Source: Mesorhabditis belari (taxonomy: Eukaryota; Nematoda; Chromadorea; Rhabditida; Rhabditidae). From it: 64,000 bases of DNA. The translations under genes and the position numbers were made by a program. The stretch covers positions 1,355,001 to 1,419,000 of the forward strand of contig CAUEEP010000927.1 of the NCBI GenBank assembly GCA_958450365.1, in the 5' to 3' direction. Position 1 is the first letter of the stretch. Each line of letters begins with the position of its first letter. The notes beneath the pieces are model-generated. The model was not told where the DNA came from and made no database searches. It saw only the letters and a list, made by a program, of their open reading frames with translations. This document shows positions 23,352 through 35,050 of this stretch, in pieces.

Positions 23352-23361
23352 TAAATTTCAG
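23352..23361 (+). promoter_or_regulatory. Likely spliced-leader acceptor of ist-1
   Basis: TATAAATTTCAG ends one base before the initiator ATG at 23363, with no in-frame coding exon upstream. In rhabditid nematodes this arrangement typically marks a trans-splice site. Confidence 0.6.
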
Positions 23362-26300
23362 AATGCCTTCAACACTGCTTGAGGAGGAGCCAGGAGTGCT
23401 GAAAAGTGGTGTCATTTCTTGTGGATGGACGCCAGTGGTGAGTTGATTAGCAACAAGCTTTAAGCTTTAACTTCAGAATTTGATAAACTTGTAATTGATT
23501 TTTTTTAATTGATGAAATCGATTTGATTAAATTGAGTAATTGATTTTTTAATCAGTACTTTGTTTAGTTTTAATTTTCTGTTAAAAAAGCTCCAAATAGA
23601 GATCAGTTAGACTAACTGGGTAAACTCAAATACTTTCTAAATCTTCCAAGACGATTCAATATTGACATTTGATTCCATTTTGAAAAAGAATAATTTTTCC
23701 AGAAATCCAAGAAGTCATTCTATGCAGTGCTGGTGGAGCGAGCGCTTGAGTTGCACGAGAGTGAGAAGACTTATCGAAAGAAGAAACCACCAAAGCACAC
23801 GATTGACCTCTCAGTGGCATTCAATGTTCACACTGATCATGTAAGTGTCCAAAAAAACAAATACCGTATTTTCTCTAATAGTAGTGCACCTAGAGCGTCG
23901 CCTAAATTCCTCGAAATCTCGAGAACCGCTTATCAGAACCTATCGATGTGGGATCGGAAAATGTAGCTGACAATGAGATCTTCTGGGGGATTTAAGTGTT
24001 GAGCTTCTGTGAAAACTTTGGAACCGTAAAATAGTCACCAACTCGGCTTGCTGGAGTGCACTGCTATTAGAGAAAATACTGTACTATGAAGTGTGCCTTT
24101 GCCTTCTTCCTCCTTCAGTGTTTTATCGAACCTCTAACCTTACAGCAACTATAAGTCTTTTTTTCATAATATCTATAACATTTCCATATCTTTGGACTTC
24201 CTTTAAGTCCAACTACTGTAGCGCTACAACCATCCCAAGATGTACAGACTGTTTGTTCATTAAAATCTTAAATTATATCTTAAATCGATTCTAGAACTAA
24301 AAATGTACCTGAAAATCTGTTATCTTCAAAATTTATTTCAAAGCTGATCTCCGAAAGTTCTCTCCTTCCTTGTTCCCATTTCCATCACTTCCGAAAACCC
24401 ATTTCCAAATCAAATTCCCAATTCGAAACACAACTCAAATTCCATTTTCAAATTTTCAAATAAACACATTTCCGGGGCAAATAATCGGCGGCTTATCGTT
24501 AAGAGAAATGTTTTTTTTTAAACACAAAATTTGAGATCACAGAATGAATAAGTGAAAATTTCATCCTCAATCTCCAGGGAAACCGTCATTTTTTTAAGCC
24601 CAAAAAAAATCTGTAGAAGAGAAAGATCAGAAAATTTTGGTGAAAAATTAATGAGTGACTCAAAAAGGGACGTTCTTTGTGCTAAAACATGGGAAAGTAC
24701 ATCTTTTGGCAGCGTTGTTGCAAAATTCAATGCGTCAGAAAGAAAACGTTTGCAAAAGACTGAGCACATTGGATTTTCCGAAAGCACGCAAAAGAAAAGT
24801 TTAGTTTGATCCAAAGATGAAGCGTTGCATGTGCCTGAGCGGACCCGATGACGCCCTTCTGATAAAGGTTAGCTTTGTGTCAACACGCTGAAACATCATT
24901 TCACCCGGGTTTTTTCGGGAAAAACATGTGAAAATACAAAGTCCATGAGCAGAAATCGGAATTTCGGTATTCTAAACTGAAAATAAAGCTCTTTAAAACA
25001 ATAAAAACTTTGAAAAGCTGTCAAAAAAAAGCAAAGAAATACACAAAATTTGAATGATGGAAATGATTTGCAATAATTGATGAGAAAAAAGTCAACTAGT
25101 AAATCCGAGTAAATCAGCTTTAGGGTGAAAACGAGAACTCGACGAATGATTGGTACTCGGCGATTCTCGACGCGTTGATCCCAGCCAGAGCTACTCGATT
25201 GGGACGACCCGTGCAACCGCTTGAATTCTTTGGTGTGTTCATTTCTTTTTCAAGCCTTGACTCTAATTTAGTCAATCCTTTATTGTTCACTTTTCAATAA
25301 AAAGCTTTAGAATACGTTTGGGACGTGGAAATAGTTCAACAACCAAAGTTAAAACGAGCTCCAGCTGCCTCAAAAACCGAGGAGCCGACCCCGAATATGT
25401 GTGAGAAAACACCTGGACTCAGCGGACCAAAGAGGTGAGTGTGTTCCTTGCGAGTAAATAATTATTCGAGTAAAATTTACATACCATAAAAGCTCTAATA
25501 GAAGAACCCCTAAAGGAGCGTCGCGTAGTCTAAGTTTGCTCTCAAACAAACGCTCATATCTCGACACTAGTACGTTTGTTTTTACGCGCTTAGGTATCAA
25601 ATTAAAGTAGAGAGGATGGTTGATTTTTTGAGATATAACGCATATTTTCAGCATTAACCAGCGCTTAGAACAAAATGATTGAAAGATTACAGGTATGAGT
25701 AATTGTCAAAATTTTATTATTTTATTATCTTTAGATTGTGCTTCTACGCTCACACAATCATCCTGTGCAAACGGCGAATCGAGTCAGTGACAGCTAATTT
25801 ATTGCCCGATGAAGGAGTACCTCCATTCGCTACTGAGGATTTCATCGAATTATCGGTAAGTGTTTAAATCTTTGCTTAAATATTCATATTTAAATCTATA
25901 GTATGATTAAATATCTATTCATGTAACATTTTATATTTTTCATAGATGAAACCGAATCAGTAATATTTACAGAGAAAATACATTGCTACGTTTGGTTGCT
26001 GTGAGAAGTATTTCTTGATCCGAATGGGTAGAGGGAGTCCGATGGGCGCTTGTGAGTTATGGGCACAATGCGAGAATGAGGAGGTGAGTCGTTTTGCTCA
26101 TACACTTGGTTAAGATTCTTGTTTTACAATTTATAAAGCGGAAACTTGATGAATAATTAGTACTTCTTGTTACTCTCGAGTATAATGTCCCCAGTAATTT
26201 GTGAGTTTGACACGTAACTTGCTACAAAGTGTCCTATATTTATGGGAACCAATAGATCACTAGGTTTAAAGCTCGTTTTGTACAAATCTAACGTTAAAAA

Positions 26301-29300
26301 AGAAACAAACATATCAAACACATATGCTTTAAGAAATTTAAGTCACCTTTTTTCAAAATTCTTGTCTTTCACGTTGATGTTTGTCTAGAAACTCTCGTGG
26401 AAAGCGTTTACTGTGGTAGGATACATCGAGTTTGTCATAAACTTGAAATTTTTCTTGAAAGAATCAAAACTGAAATATGTTTCCAACGTTTTTAATGCCC
26501 CATAAATTTGAAAACTGATAAATAATGAAGAATTTCTCATCATTAAACAAGAATAACTAGGTCTGAATTATCAGTGGAATTTAGTAATCAGGTTCCAACG
26601 GTTTTTCGCATAACAAATTGAGTAAACAGTAAAAGTAAATGAGCATTTCATGTTTGTTCAAACTTTATAAATCAGTGCTTTCTTAATTGATTTTTTCAGA
26701 AACCGATTTTAGAAGCGCTAAATAACCTTCAAACTCAAAAGTTCTCATAAATATTGAACACTTTGTATCGTAACTAGTTCACTACGAGCTTGATTAGCCT
26801 ATTACTAGATGGAACCAGGATATTGATTGAATTATTAATTTATGACTTGTCACATCTTTCAGGTAGCTGCTGATATCCACGATAAGCTCAACCGGATCAT
26901 CGAGCGTGAAGCTGAAAAGAAAAAGAAGCTCGGAAATGGGTAAGTGAACCAAAGCAGAGGAGTATTTGGTTTGGTTGGAAACAATAATTTCACAGACAAA
27001 TTCTTCAAGTGTTAAGTTTACTCAGTTTTGCTGTTCAACCAAATCTTCACTCTCAAATACCATTTCAGCGAACACCCACAAAACAACAATGGGTAATTGA
27101 ATAAATTTCAAGAAATCATATTGTGAGACTCTCAAATGTTTGGCACTTTCCTCTCTCTTTTCACGTTTTTTTGAACGCATGAAATGCGATCGTTTCAAGA
27201 GAAACTCGTTGTCTTTTGGTGGAAACTCTTTTCTTTAAGGAACTGTCAATAGTTTCAAGTGGAAAGGAAAATTGCTTTTTAAATTTTATGAAATTTCAGG
27301 CCAGTGATGCCCGGATTGTCTCATCATCATCCTCCGCGGAATCGGGTTGTGGATTTGAGTATTCGGGACAGAATTAACACGTTGCCGGCCACCGAGAAGA
27401 AGTGAGATTTTTGAGATAACAGTTGCTTTGGACAAGAAATCATTTTTGTTATTGTTGCTTAAAGAAGTGACTGTAAAATTCTAGCCTCTTGGCTTACTAG
27501 CAAGGCCGTAAGTCAAGTCGGTTCATGCCGGCTTCTGGAAAAAAAAAAGGCAGGGCCAAAAGCCAGGCTTGGATCTGGCTGGAGCTGGCTTCTAACTATT
27601 AGGTTAGTGCATAAGTCTACGATTTTTGTCAAACTTTTGTTTCCATGGGGAAAGAATCCTTTACTAAATTTGTTGCGTCCTAAACTATTAAAAAGATCTA
27701 TCATTTCTCTACAAAATGGCTTTTGAGAGAAAGCTCAAAGCTGGCCTTAACTCGGTAAAAACGCATTTTTGTGTAAAATTTTCAATTGCTGTTTTAAAGA
27801 AAATGGTTGGGCGGATCATTTTCAAATTTTCTAGACTTATGTAATCAAATAAGCTCTATCCTTTTTACTTTGGCACCAAAATAGGTTTGTATTGAAGAAA
27901 GTGCCTAAATTGCGACTTCGGCAACAGAGCAGCTTTGCGTACTCACCGTTTCGCTACTTTGGCAGCTACTGATTACGCAGCTTTGGGTACTCACAAAATC
28001 CACAAAAACAACTACTTCCAAGAATTACCCAAAAGCTATTTTGCAGAGAAAAAATTAACCTTTTTAATAGTTTAAATAGAAATTTTGTTGGTGGCAGCAT
28101 TATTTTTAAAAGACGTTTGGAAAAAAAAGAATTGTAAAGACTGATGTACCAACCTAATATAAGTCAAGCTTGGATTTGACCATTTTTGCCATTACAACCT
28201 TTAGTAGGGCTTACTGTAGCTAGACACGTCATTTGTACTTCAACATACTTTTCGCGATCCTCGTTTCTAAGTTGTTTAGTTCTCTATCAAACTATCAAAC
28301 TTGATTAGGGTACTCTACTCTAGTTAGAGTTCCTTCGTTATCCATTCCTCTTATCCCCATCAATGTCTAATCCTTTGGCTAACCATTTCTCTTAGCTTTG
28401 TCGATGTCCCCCGATTAGGTGTGATCATTTAGCGATTTGGCGACAGTGGCCAGTCCCTATACCACAAACTCTGTCTCCGCGCCGACAACCGGTCGATCGG
28501 GAAGGACAAGACTTGATCTTTTCAAAGCAAGAATGGATTCATTTGAAACGGATAATCGATTGCCGATCGGAATGCGCCGAGATTCTCGACCGTCGATCGG
28601 TTCTCTTCACGCAGCTTCTGTTCAACACGAGCTCACCAGGCAGGCCATCATCGTTGCCTGTGTTTTTGGAGTGAATATGCTCGTTGTTTCTGCAAATCAT
28701 TCCTGTACTTTGTCCACTTGGAAATGCTCACCTTTTGATGCACTGGATTCTTGCCTTTTCTCTTGCGCAAAAATCAGTGCACCAGAAGAAATGTGTTTTC
28801 AATTTGAAACTCAAAGTACACTGTGATTTTATCCTTTTCTTTTCCATTAAATGCTTGCCATTTCTGCGAGCCTTCTAAACCTGTCTCTAACACTTTTCAA
28901 AAATGTTCGTGATGTCAAAAAGTACCAAAAAGTCAACTGTTCAGTTCTAAGTCAAAAAATCTCTTGTTGTTATTAGCATCAAATTAGCAGAAACTTTAGT
29001 CTTCAAATTTCAGGCGAATCGGCAGCCCATCTTTCGGTTCGCAGGTTGGCAGCAGGAAGACTTCCTTCACTGGAACTCCAATGGGTGGAGGGTAAGTCTT
29101 GAAGACTAAAGTTCCTCCTAATTTTATTGGAGCTTAAAAGTGCTTAGAATTTTATGTAAACAACCTGTTCTGTCATAAAATATAAGCCTTTATTTAGGTT
29201 CGAAAGTCCTTTCGGCTTCAAGAGTGGCGCGGGTCCGCCTGGACGAATCAACAGCATCAGCTCGATGCCTCACTACAATTCGGGAAAAATGCCGTAAGTT

Positions 29301-32300
29301 ATTGAAAATAGATAGAGCTAAGGAAGCTATAATGTTTTATTTAAAATTCATTCTTCTAGAAGACGACCCTCGGAGGTGCCATCCGATTCGGCGTCTCGAA
29401 AGAACACTCCAAGAGATGGACGGCCGATAGGATTGGATGCATTGCAAAGACTTCAACCAAATGTCTCTCAATCGACACAAGAGGAAACAGAGGACAGGTG
29501 AATGATTGGGATTTCAATTAAATGTAAAAGACAATAGTCTTAGCTCGAGGATTGCACCAAGAGCTCAAAAGGATGAAGAATAAGGGTATTGACTGACGCT
29601 TTTATCTAAAGATAGCTGTAATGGTGCAATATTTGTCTTTTATAGATTTATTATCAACTTTATCTTACTAAATTTCAGTGGTGGCACGTTGAGACTCGAG
29701 GGAAGCACTCGAGAAGCGGACAGTGTATCAATGAACAGTCGGAGATCGATTGCTGTTGAAGCAACGATTGAAAGACGTCCACCGAGCATGTCTGAAGACA
29801 CAGGTATGAGATTTCATTTATTCACACGAATAATGTGCTACAAACAATACAAAATCCAAAAATTTAGACATGGAAGCAACATCAAGCTGCAGTAGTACCG
29901 CGGGAATGCCCTCTGGAATTCCCGAAGACTACGCACCAATGGATGCGGCTGATTGGACCGTTGACGGATCGTTTCTCATTCCAACCAATGGATCAAGTAA
30001 GCTGAGAAGTGGATAACTAGTCAATGGCTATATTTGCAGAAGACAAGCAGTACCACTTGGACGAGGTGCGCAGTTATGTGTCGGATAGCTCGGACAGCTG
30101 CTACTCGAGTTTGGCCAACAACACTGGGGCTACTTTAAATAAACCGGGACCACAACCACCAAGGTAAGTCTAGCTAACCGATTTGCAGAACTGAACTTGG
30201 AACCTATATGCAAATTTTAGGGCCTACTCCTTTGGCGCTAGAACTGTCCCGCAAGCTGTTGCTGCCACTTTCAACAATGGAACCAATGTCACCATGGACT
30301 CAGGAGCTTCTTTAGAAAGTGCATCTAAAGAAGCTTTAGTCGCAAAATCAGGTTTATTGACTCCATTGGATCCCGAAACACAGCGATTGAGAGCTTTCTC
30401 GTTGGGCAGCAAGCATCTGTACGCGTGAGAAATTTCAACTCTTCCCTTTCAACAAAGAAATTTAGGCGACCATTCCGCAAACTCTCTCAACACGCGAATC
30501 GATCGACGAGGCATTCGCAAACAACGGCTTCTGGTGTATCGCTTGCTAGTTCGAGCAATGCGAGCAGCACGGGACAGCCGACCACTTCGAGCAGTAATCA
30601 TCAAATCAGGTAGTTTAATTGGCTTGACTGCTTAGCATTTAAATGCTTTTCCTTTCTTGATATTAGAAAGTCTTTTCGTTTTTTTTCGTACTTCCGTTTA
30701 AAACCAACAAATGCACTAAGGACAGAAAAGACTTTCTGGATAACCTAAATGAAGAATTAACTAAACTCGTTTGTTAAACATTTCCTATTGATTTCTTTAG
30801 TGCAATTACCTCGGATCCAGCGTGTGATGGAACAAGAAATCGTTCGGGATCTTTCGGCTCCGGTCGTTCGACTCCATTCAATCGACGGGGTGGATCGGTT
30901 GGAGGACCCGGTTCAGAGAGGGGTCCATCCCATGATCATCTCGTCGAAATCGACTTTGGTGGTGCTGGAATGGGCAGATCTGGAAGCGGCAGTGTGCACA
31001 GTGTGGACAGTCCGAGCAGGTTCGTGTTGACCTTGTCTGACATCTAACACCAGTATTTCATGACTTGTTGGAGTGCTGATTGTAGGGTTTGCTCATCACC
31101 ACTTCTTCAAATCCCATTTTCAGATCGAGAACCTCATCTTTTGGTGGGAAAACCGAGTTCCAACGTCCCACCATCGGAGAACCGTCCGAAGAGGAGCCAA
31201 TTCACGAGGAACCACTTCCAATTCCAGCCACAATCACCCAATCAATCCTTAAGAATAGCATCTTCAAGGATTTTCATGGAAATGGTAAGTTCAAAAATGA
31301 TATTTGACTTTAAAAACATTTCATGAGGTCTAGTTTCTGGTCAAGTCTTTCTCGAAAATATCGTTTAGAATATGGTGACTACGTGGCGACCCAAATCAAC
31401 GATCCAACCGTTTTTGTGCAAGCTGGCGCAGCGGAAGAAGTTGCTTATTGTGTCCAACACCATTTGGGCACCGCACCACAAGATGTCGGCCGACAATCGC
31501 AACATTTCGAGACAATTCAAGAGACGACCAGTGGAAACAACTCAAGATGCTCTTCAAGGTTCGTTTAGCTGATCTTTAGCTTTTAAATTTAAAATTTTAG
31601 AACTTCAATCCACAAAATTGATGACGATTACGCATTTATGGATGGATCGGAGAAAGAGATGAAGCGGTCTGGCGGTCGATCTCCACTAAGTGGAGTGTCT
31701 GCTCGAGCGAGGAGTCGCAGTACGGGAAGACCGGTCAATCAAACAAGTACTCCGGTGGTGCTGGAAGCTGATGAGGTGAGGATTTGTGAATCTTGAGAAG
31801 CTAAGAAATACAGTGTTTGCATATTGAGTTAGTGGAACGTCAAGAGTTGGCAAAAGCAAAGCCAAGAAGAAAGTTAATATTTTTGCTCAATGCCCCGTTA
31901 AGTTCTAGGTCAAGCCAAGCCAAAGCCAAGGTTTTAGACCAAATTCAACGATAAGTTTGAAATCTTAGGCTAACTATAAGACAAATTGAGAGCCATTGGT
32001 TTTGGCTTGGCTTGGTTTTACTTGGCTAGTCTAGCTTTTGGCTTTCTGTTAGCCCTGAACACATCTGACTTTAGCTTTCAAGGATGCGATATTTTAAGGC
32101 AAACCAAAAACCAAACTTGACTGTTATGATCTTATTTTTGTTCAGGACTACGTTGGCTGCAAGATCGCCTCTTTCGAAAACGGTCGAAATTCGGAGACAA
32201 GTAGCGAGAGTGCTTTGACGATTGACACAAATGTGCAAACACCCACTTCATCAACTGTTTCACCAGCGGTTCATCGGGCTTTTGTCGGGAAACCGAAGCA

Positions 32301-32958
32301 AGAACACAAGAAATCATTCCAAGAACATCTAACAAGTAACAAAAATTCGCAACTATTGAAATATGATGTTTAGGCCCACTCGCTTTACCCTCGAATCCAA
32401 TGCCGAAGCCAAGCTCTTTGCCACATCAAATGAATGAGCCACACAGCACTCTAAACTATGCGATGTTGCAGGTGAGGAGGAGATAGACATGGAAAAATTC
32501 CAACCCGAACCTAATTTCACCTTTGTTTTCTTGGACGATTGCTCCGAAATTCTGTCTACGGATAGAAATCGACATTTTTAGATTTTAGACAAAATTTCAG
32601 AGCAATCGGCCAAGAAACAGCCGAGAAAACGAAGCTGGAATTAGGTTGGACTTGGAATTTTCCCAGGTCTAGTAAGAGAACAGCTTAAGAGTAGTATTGG
32701 GTTTGTTTTGAGTGCTGAAATCAAATGAATGATTGCTTTCACTTGCCTTACTCAAAACTTTAGGTCTCTCTCGAGCCAAAGCTGAACAACACCTCACCGA
32801 ATAGCCAAAAAAACGGAGTTGCCCAACCAAGACGCTCTCGATCTCGAAGTGGCACAAGTCCGGTAAGATTCGGCTCGAAAACCTCCGCCGCCACCGCAAC
32901 AAGTGCGCCGATGCCACCAGAAACAATTGAGTACACGATCTTGCAAGGAAAACCTTGA
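23362..32958 (+). CDS. ist-1: Insulin receptor substrate homologue IST-1
   Basis: Twenty-five exons join to exactly 1131 codons: 23362-23437, 23703-23840, 24805-24867, 25124-25232, 25311-25434, 25735-25855, 25973-26083, 26863-26939, 27300-27401, 28433-28639, 29014-29091, 29198-29293, 29360-29497, 29679-29803, 29868-29996, 30040-30163, 30221-30424, 30466-30609, 30801-31019, 31124-31284, 31369-31558, 31601-31775, 32146-32335, 32374-32471, 32764-32958. Residues about 10-115 form a PH domain (KSKKSFYAVL; WYSAILDALIPAR). Residues about 128-272 form an IRS-type PTB domain (FEYVWDVEI; MGRGSPMGACELWAQC). The long Ser/Pro-rich tail holds YAPM (Tyr 543), YAFM (922), YAML (1062) and a C-terminal EYTIL (1123). 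Family role: cytoplasmic adaptor from insulin-type receptors to PI3-kinase. The intron after 28639 needs a GC donor, and an optional 24-nt exon fits at 27069-27092. Confidence 0.92.
23864..24081. mobile_element. MITE family 1 copy in ist-1 intron 2
   Basis: About 218 bp with the family TIRs and TA flanks, inserted 24 bp downstream of the exon 2 donor. The right TIR has mutations (GAAAATACTG). Confidence 0.85.
25483..25640. mobile_element. Diverged partial relative of MITE family 2
   Basis: TACCATAAAAGCTCTAATAG followed by GAGCGTCGCGTAGTCTAAG and TCTCGACACTAGTACG matches the order of motifs in 18775-19040, but no right terminus is found. It sits in ist-1 intron 5. Confidence 0.55.
27069..27092 (+). 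other. Candidate 24-nt alternative microexon of ist-1
   Basis: CATTTCAG precedes 24 bases, CGAACACCCACAAAACAACA plus ATGG, followed by a GTAATT donor. It is entered in phase 2, left in phase 2, free of stops, and would add EHPQNNNG-type residues between the PTB domain and exon 9. The gene is also in frame without it, so it would be an optional cassette. Confidence 0.5.
27599..28157. mobile_element. Mariner-type MITE in ist-1 intron 9
   Basis: A 559-bp element starts TA/TTAGGTTAGTGCATAAGTCT and ends GATGTACCAACCTAA/TA. The terminus TTAGGTTRGTGCATAAGT is the classic end of irritans-type mariner elements. The interior has no transposase motifs, so it is non-autonomous. Confidence 0.85.
32485..32668. 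repeat. Fold-back sequence in ist-1 intron 24
   Basis: GGAAAAATTCCAACCCGAAC near the left pairs with GGTTGGACTTGGAATTTTCC at the right. Inner pairs such as TCTTGGACGATTGCTC / GAGCAATCGGCCAAGA follow. The whole intron segment can fold into a long imperfect hairpin, probably an old MITE. Confidence 0.65.
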
Positions 32959-33087
32959 AATTCTCAAATTTTCTCACTGTTCCTCATGTTCTATTGATAA
33001 GATTTACTCCATAAACTACCTGAAACTCTCTCAATTGTCACTCAATGAACATAATGTGCTTTGGAGCTAGAAATTCAGCTTTTGTAC

Positions 33088-33093
33088 AATAAA
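33088..33093 (+). terminator. Polyadenylation signal of ist-1
   Basis: AATAAA lies 130 bp after the ist-1 stop codon. It is the first canonical signal downstream. Confidence 0.6.
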
Positions 33094-33793
33094 CCTACCG
33101 TAATTCTATCCACCTTATAATTTGTTCTTTTCTAAACAATCCCAAATTCTTAATGGGTATTAGCACAATTTCTACAAATATTTTCAAAAATTACCTTTTT
33201 TTGCGTTGTGAATTCCCCGGTGTCAATTTCTTTCATTCAAAAAAGGCATCAACTCTGATATTTTTTTCCAAACACAAATTCCGAAGGCTTTCAGAAAAAA
33301 AAATTATCATTGATTCGATTTTATTGTAATTTTTTTCATATCATGATCATGATATTACCTGATTTTTTTTTTTTGCATTTGAGTTGTTCAATCGATTTTC
33401 GTGTTTTCTCTACAGAAACAGGTCCTTTTTGTGTTTTTCTGCTCATTTTTCTTTTCTTTTCTTCGGATTTTATGCAATTTGACAATTTTCATTGAATAAA
33501 TTATGAATTTAGAAAGTTATCACGAAAAGTGCAGACTAAAACTTGCATGCACCAGCTTTAATCTAATCTTTATGCTCATTCCTTTGAATAATTTCCAACT
33601 GCGTCCGGGTTCGGCTAGATTTAGCTGAAATTTGTAGCAAAAATCCACCAAATTTAAGACAAAAATAATTGCCAATAAATTTATTTGAGAATTGGCAAAC
33701 TAGACAAAATGAAAAGCCCCAATCGATTCCCCGCCCCCGAAAACCCCCGGATACAAATTTGCAGCTCAACACTTTCTTTTTGTGCCATCTACA

Positions 33794-33873
33794 ATGCAAA
33801 AGAAAAATCCCTATGTCGGCGAGACGTTCTTTGTGCAGCCGTGTAATCGCTCTCGATCTGGAAAACCCCTTCG
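33794..33873 (+). CDS. Possible first coding exon of an unknown gene
   Basis: ATG opens a 26-codon stretch, MQKKNPYVGETFFVQPC, then a basic RSRSGKPL, ending at a strong donor (CTTCG/GTAAGG). The composition looks coding, but I find no following exon before the duplicated block begins near 34.2 kb. The rest may have been lost through rearrangement, or this is chance. Confidence 0.25.
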
Positions 33874-34036
33874 GTAAGGCTATTCCCTTTTTAAATCTGT
33901 GAAGGGAAAGCAGCGGTGAGTGACTGAGTTGGCCTCATCGCTTTTTTTTTTGCCTTGAATTTGTTAGTAATTTTCAGCAATTTTGCAATTTCGAAGTTTG
34001 GGAATTATTAAAATTAAAATTGGCTGTATTTTTGCG

Positions 34037-34129
34037 ACAAATTTCACATCCTGTCAGACCAAAATCAACAGAGATACTTCAACGTTGAGTATCACTGCTG
34101 GTTTTGGTCTGACAGGATGTGAAATTTGT
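34037..34129. ncRNA. 93-nt near-perfect hairpin, possible small-RNA precursor
   Basis: The arm ACAAATTTCACATCCTGTCA-GACCAAAA is matched exactly by TTTTGGTCTGACAGGATGTG-AAATTTGT. The loop segment itself contains GATAC/GTATC around the palindrome TCAACGTTGA, so almost the whole 93 nt is paired. The size resembles a pre-miRNA, but the near-perfect pairing suits an endo-siRNA hairpin or a small MITE equally well. Confidence 0.4.
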
Positions 34130-34288
34130 AGGGAATCTGATTGTGTGTTGAAAAGCTGCGTTCATCTCTTAATACTTGATAAAAGCTAATTTACTTTTGC
34201 TAAATTGTCGGATGTCGGAAGAAGTTTAAGTCGATTTTCTATACTCACATTGTTTTCTATCCAGCTACTGTAGTGGTCAAAGGCTTAC

Positions 34289-34349
34289 AATGTCTTTGAT
34301 CAGCTTCTGCATCGTAACTCATTCCTCCGTAATCTCTCTTGCTATCCCT
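34289..34349 (-). pseudogene. Duplicated exon-like segment, start codon lost
   Basis: This is the paralogue of 53379-53439. Here the ATG reads AGG, and GGTGCA reads GATGCA. The donor GTAAGC is kept. It sits in the 3' flank of cdk-8 copy 1, within the roughly 850-bp block (34.2-35.05 kb) that is also found after copy 3 (53.27-54.1 kb). Confidence 0.4.
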
Positions 34350-35050
34350 CTTGTTTTGTAAGAATTGAAAACGAATGCTTCTATGCTTTACTCAATATAA
34401 TGCAACCAATTTCCACAATCAAATAAATCTTTTATTCAACTCATTCTAGTTTTTGATTCATTTCTTTTGATAATCTTACAAGAACTCCTGAGGCAGTTTG
34501 GGTACAGCAAAAGAAAATAATGATGATGAGAGACGAGAAGGAGAGATCTATCGACGAATGATTTGAGTGTAAAGAAATAAATGCAAAATAGATACAAAAG
34601 CAAAAATGTTCAAAAAAAATGTGCAAAAAATTTCGTTTGACCGTAAGAGAATTTATTGAGGTTTCTTATAAGAAAATGACGTTTTTCAAAAAGCTCAAGC
34701 CTGCTTGAGCAAATTTGGGTAGACAAAAAGTTGAATTGTTCAAGAAAATAGTCAGAATAGGCTTTTGGTTTCAATATCTTTTTCAAAATTGCTAAATTGT
34801 ACAAGTTTTACAGATTACGAACTGTTCAAAGCTTGATGCAAGCCTTGATCGGTTTAAAATCGTTTTAAAATAGCTTGTTGGTTTTTGATTGAATAGAGAA
34901 TCAATCTGAATTCTTCTTTATCCTATTTGATCTTATTCTGTACAGTAATCGATTCTACCGTAATCCAACAAATCCAGATTGACTCAGATTTCGACAATTT
35001 CATAACACCGATAGCAATTTGAACAATCCAACCTTTCAATATTTCAATTC

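Larger units (their letters stand above)
33100..34190. other. Spacer between ist-1 and the cdk-8 array
   Basis: It is A+T-rich with two notable items: a short candidate exon (33794-33873) and a 93-nt hairpin (34037-34129). Otherwise I see nothing. Confidence 0.5.
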
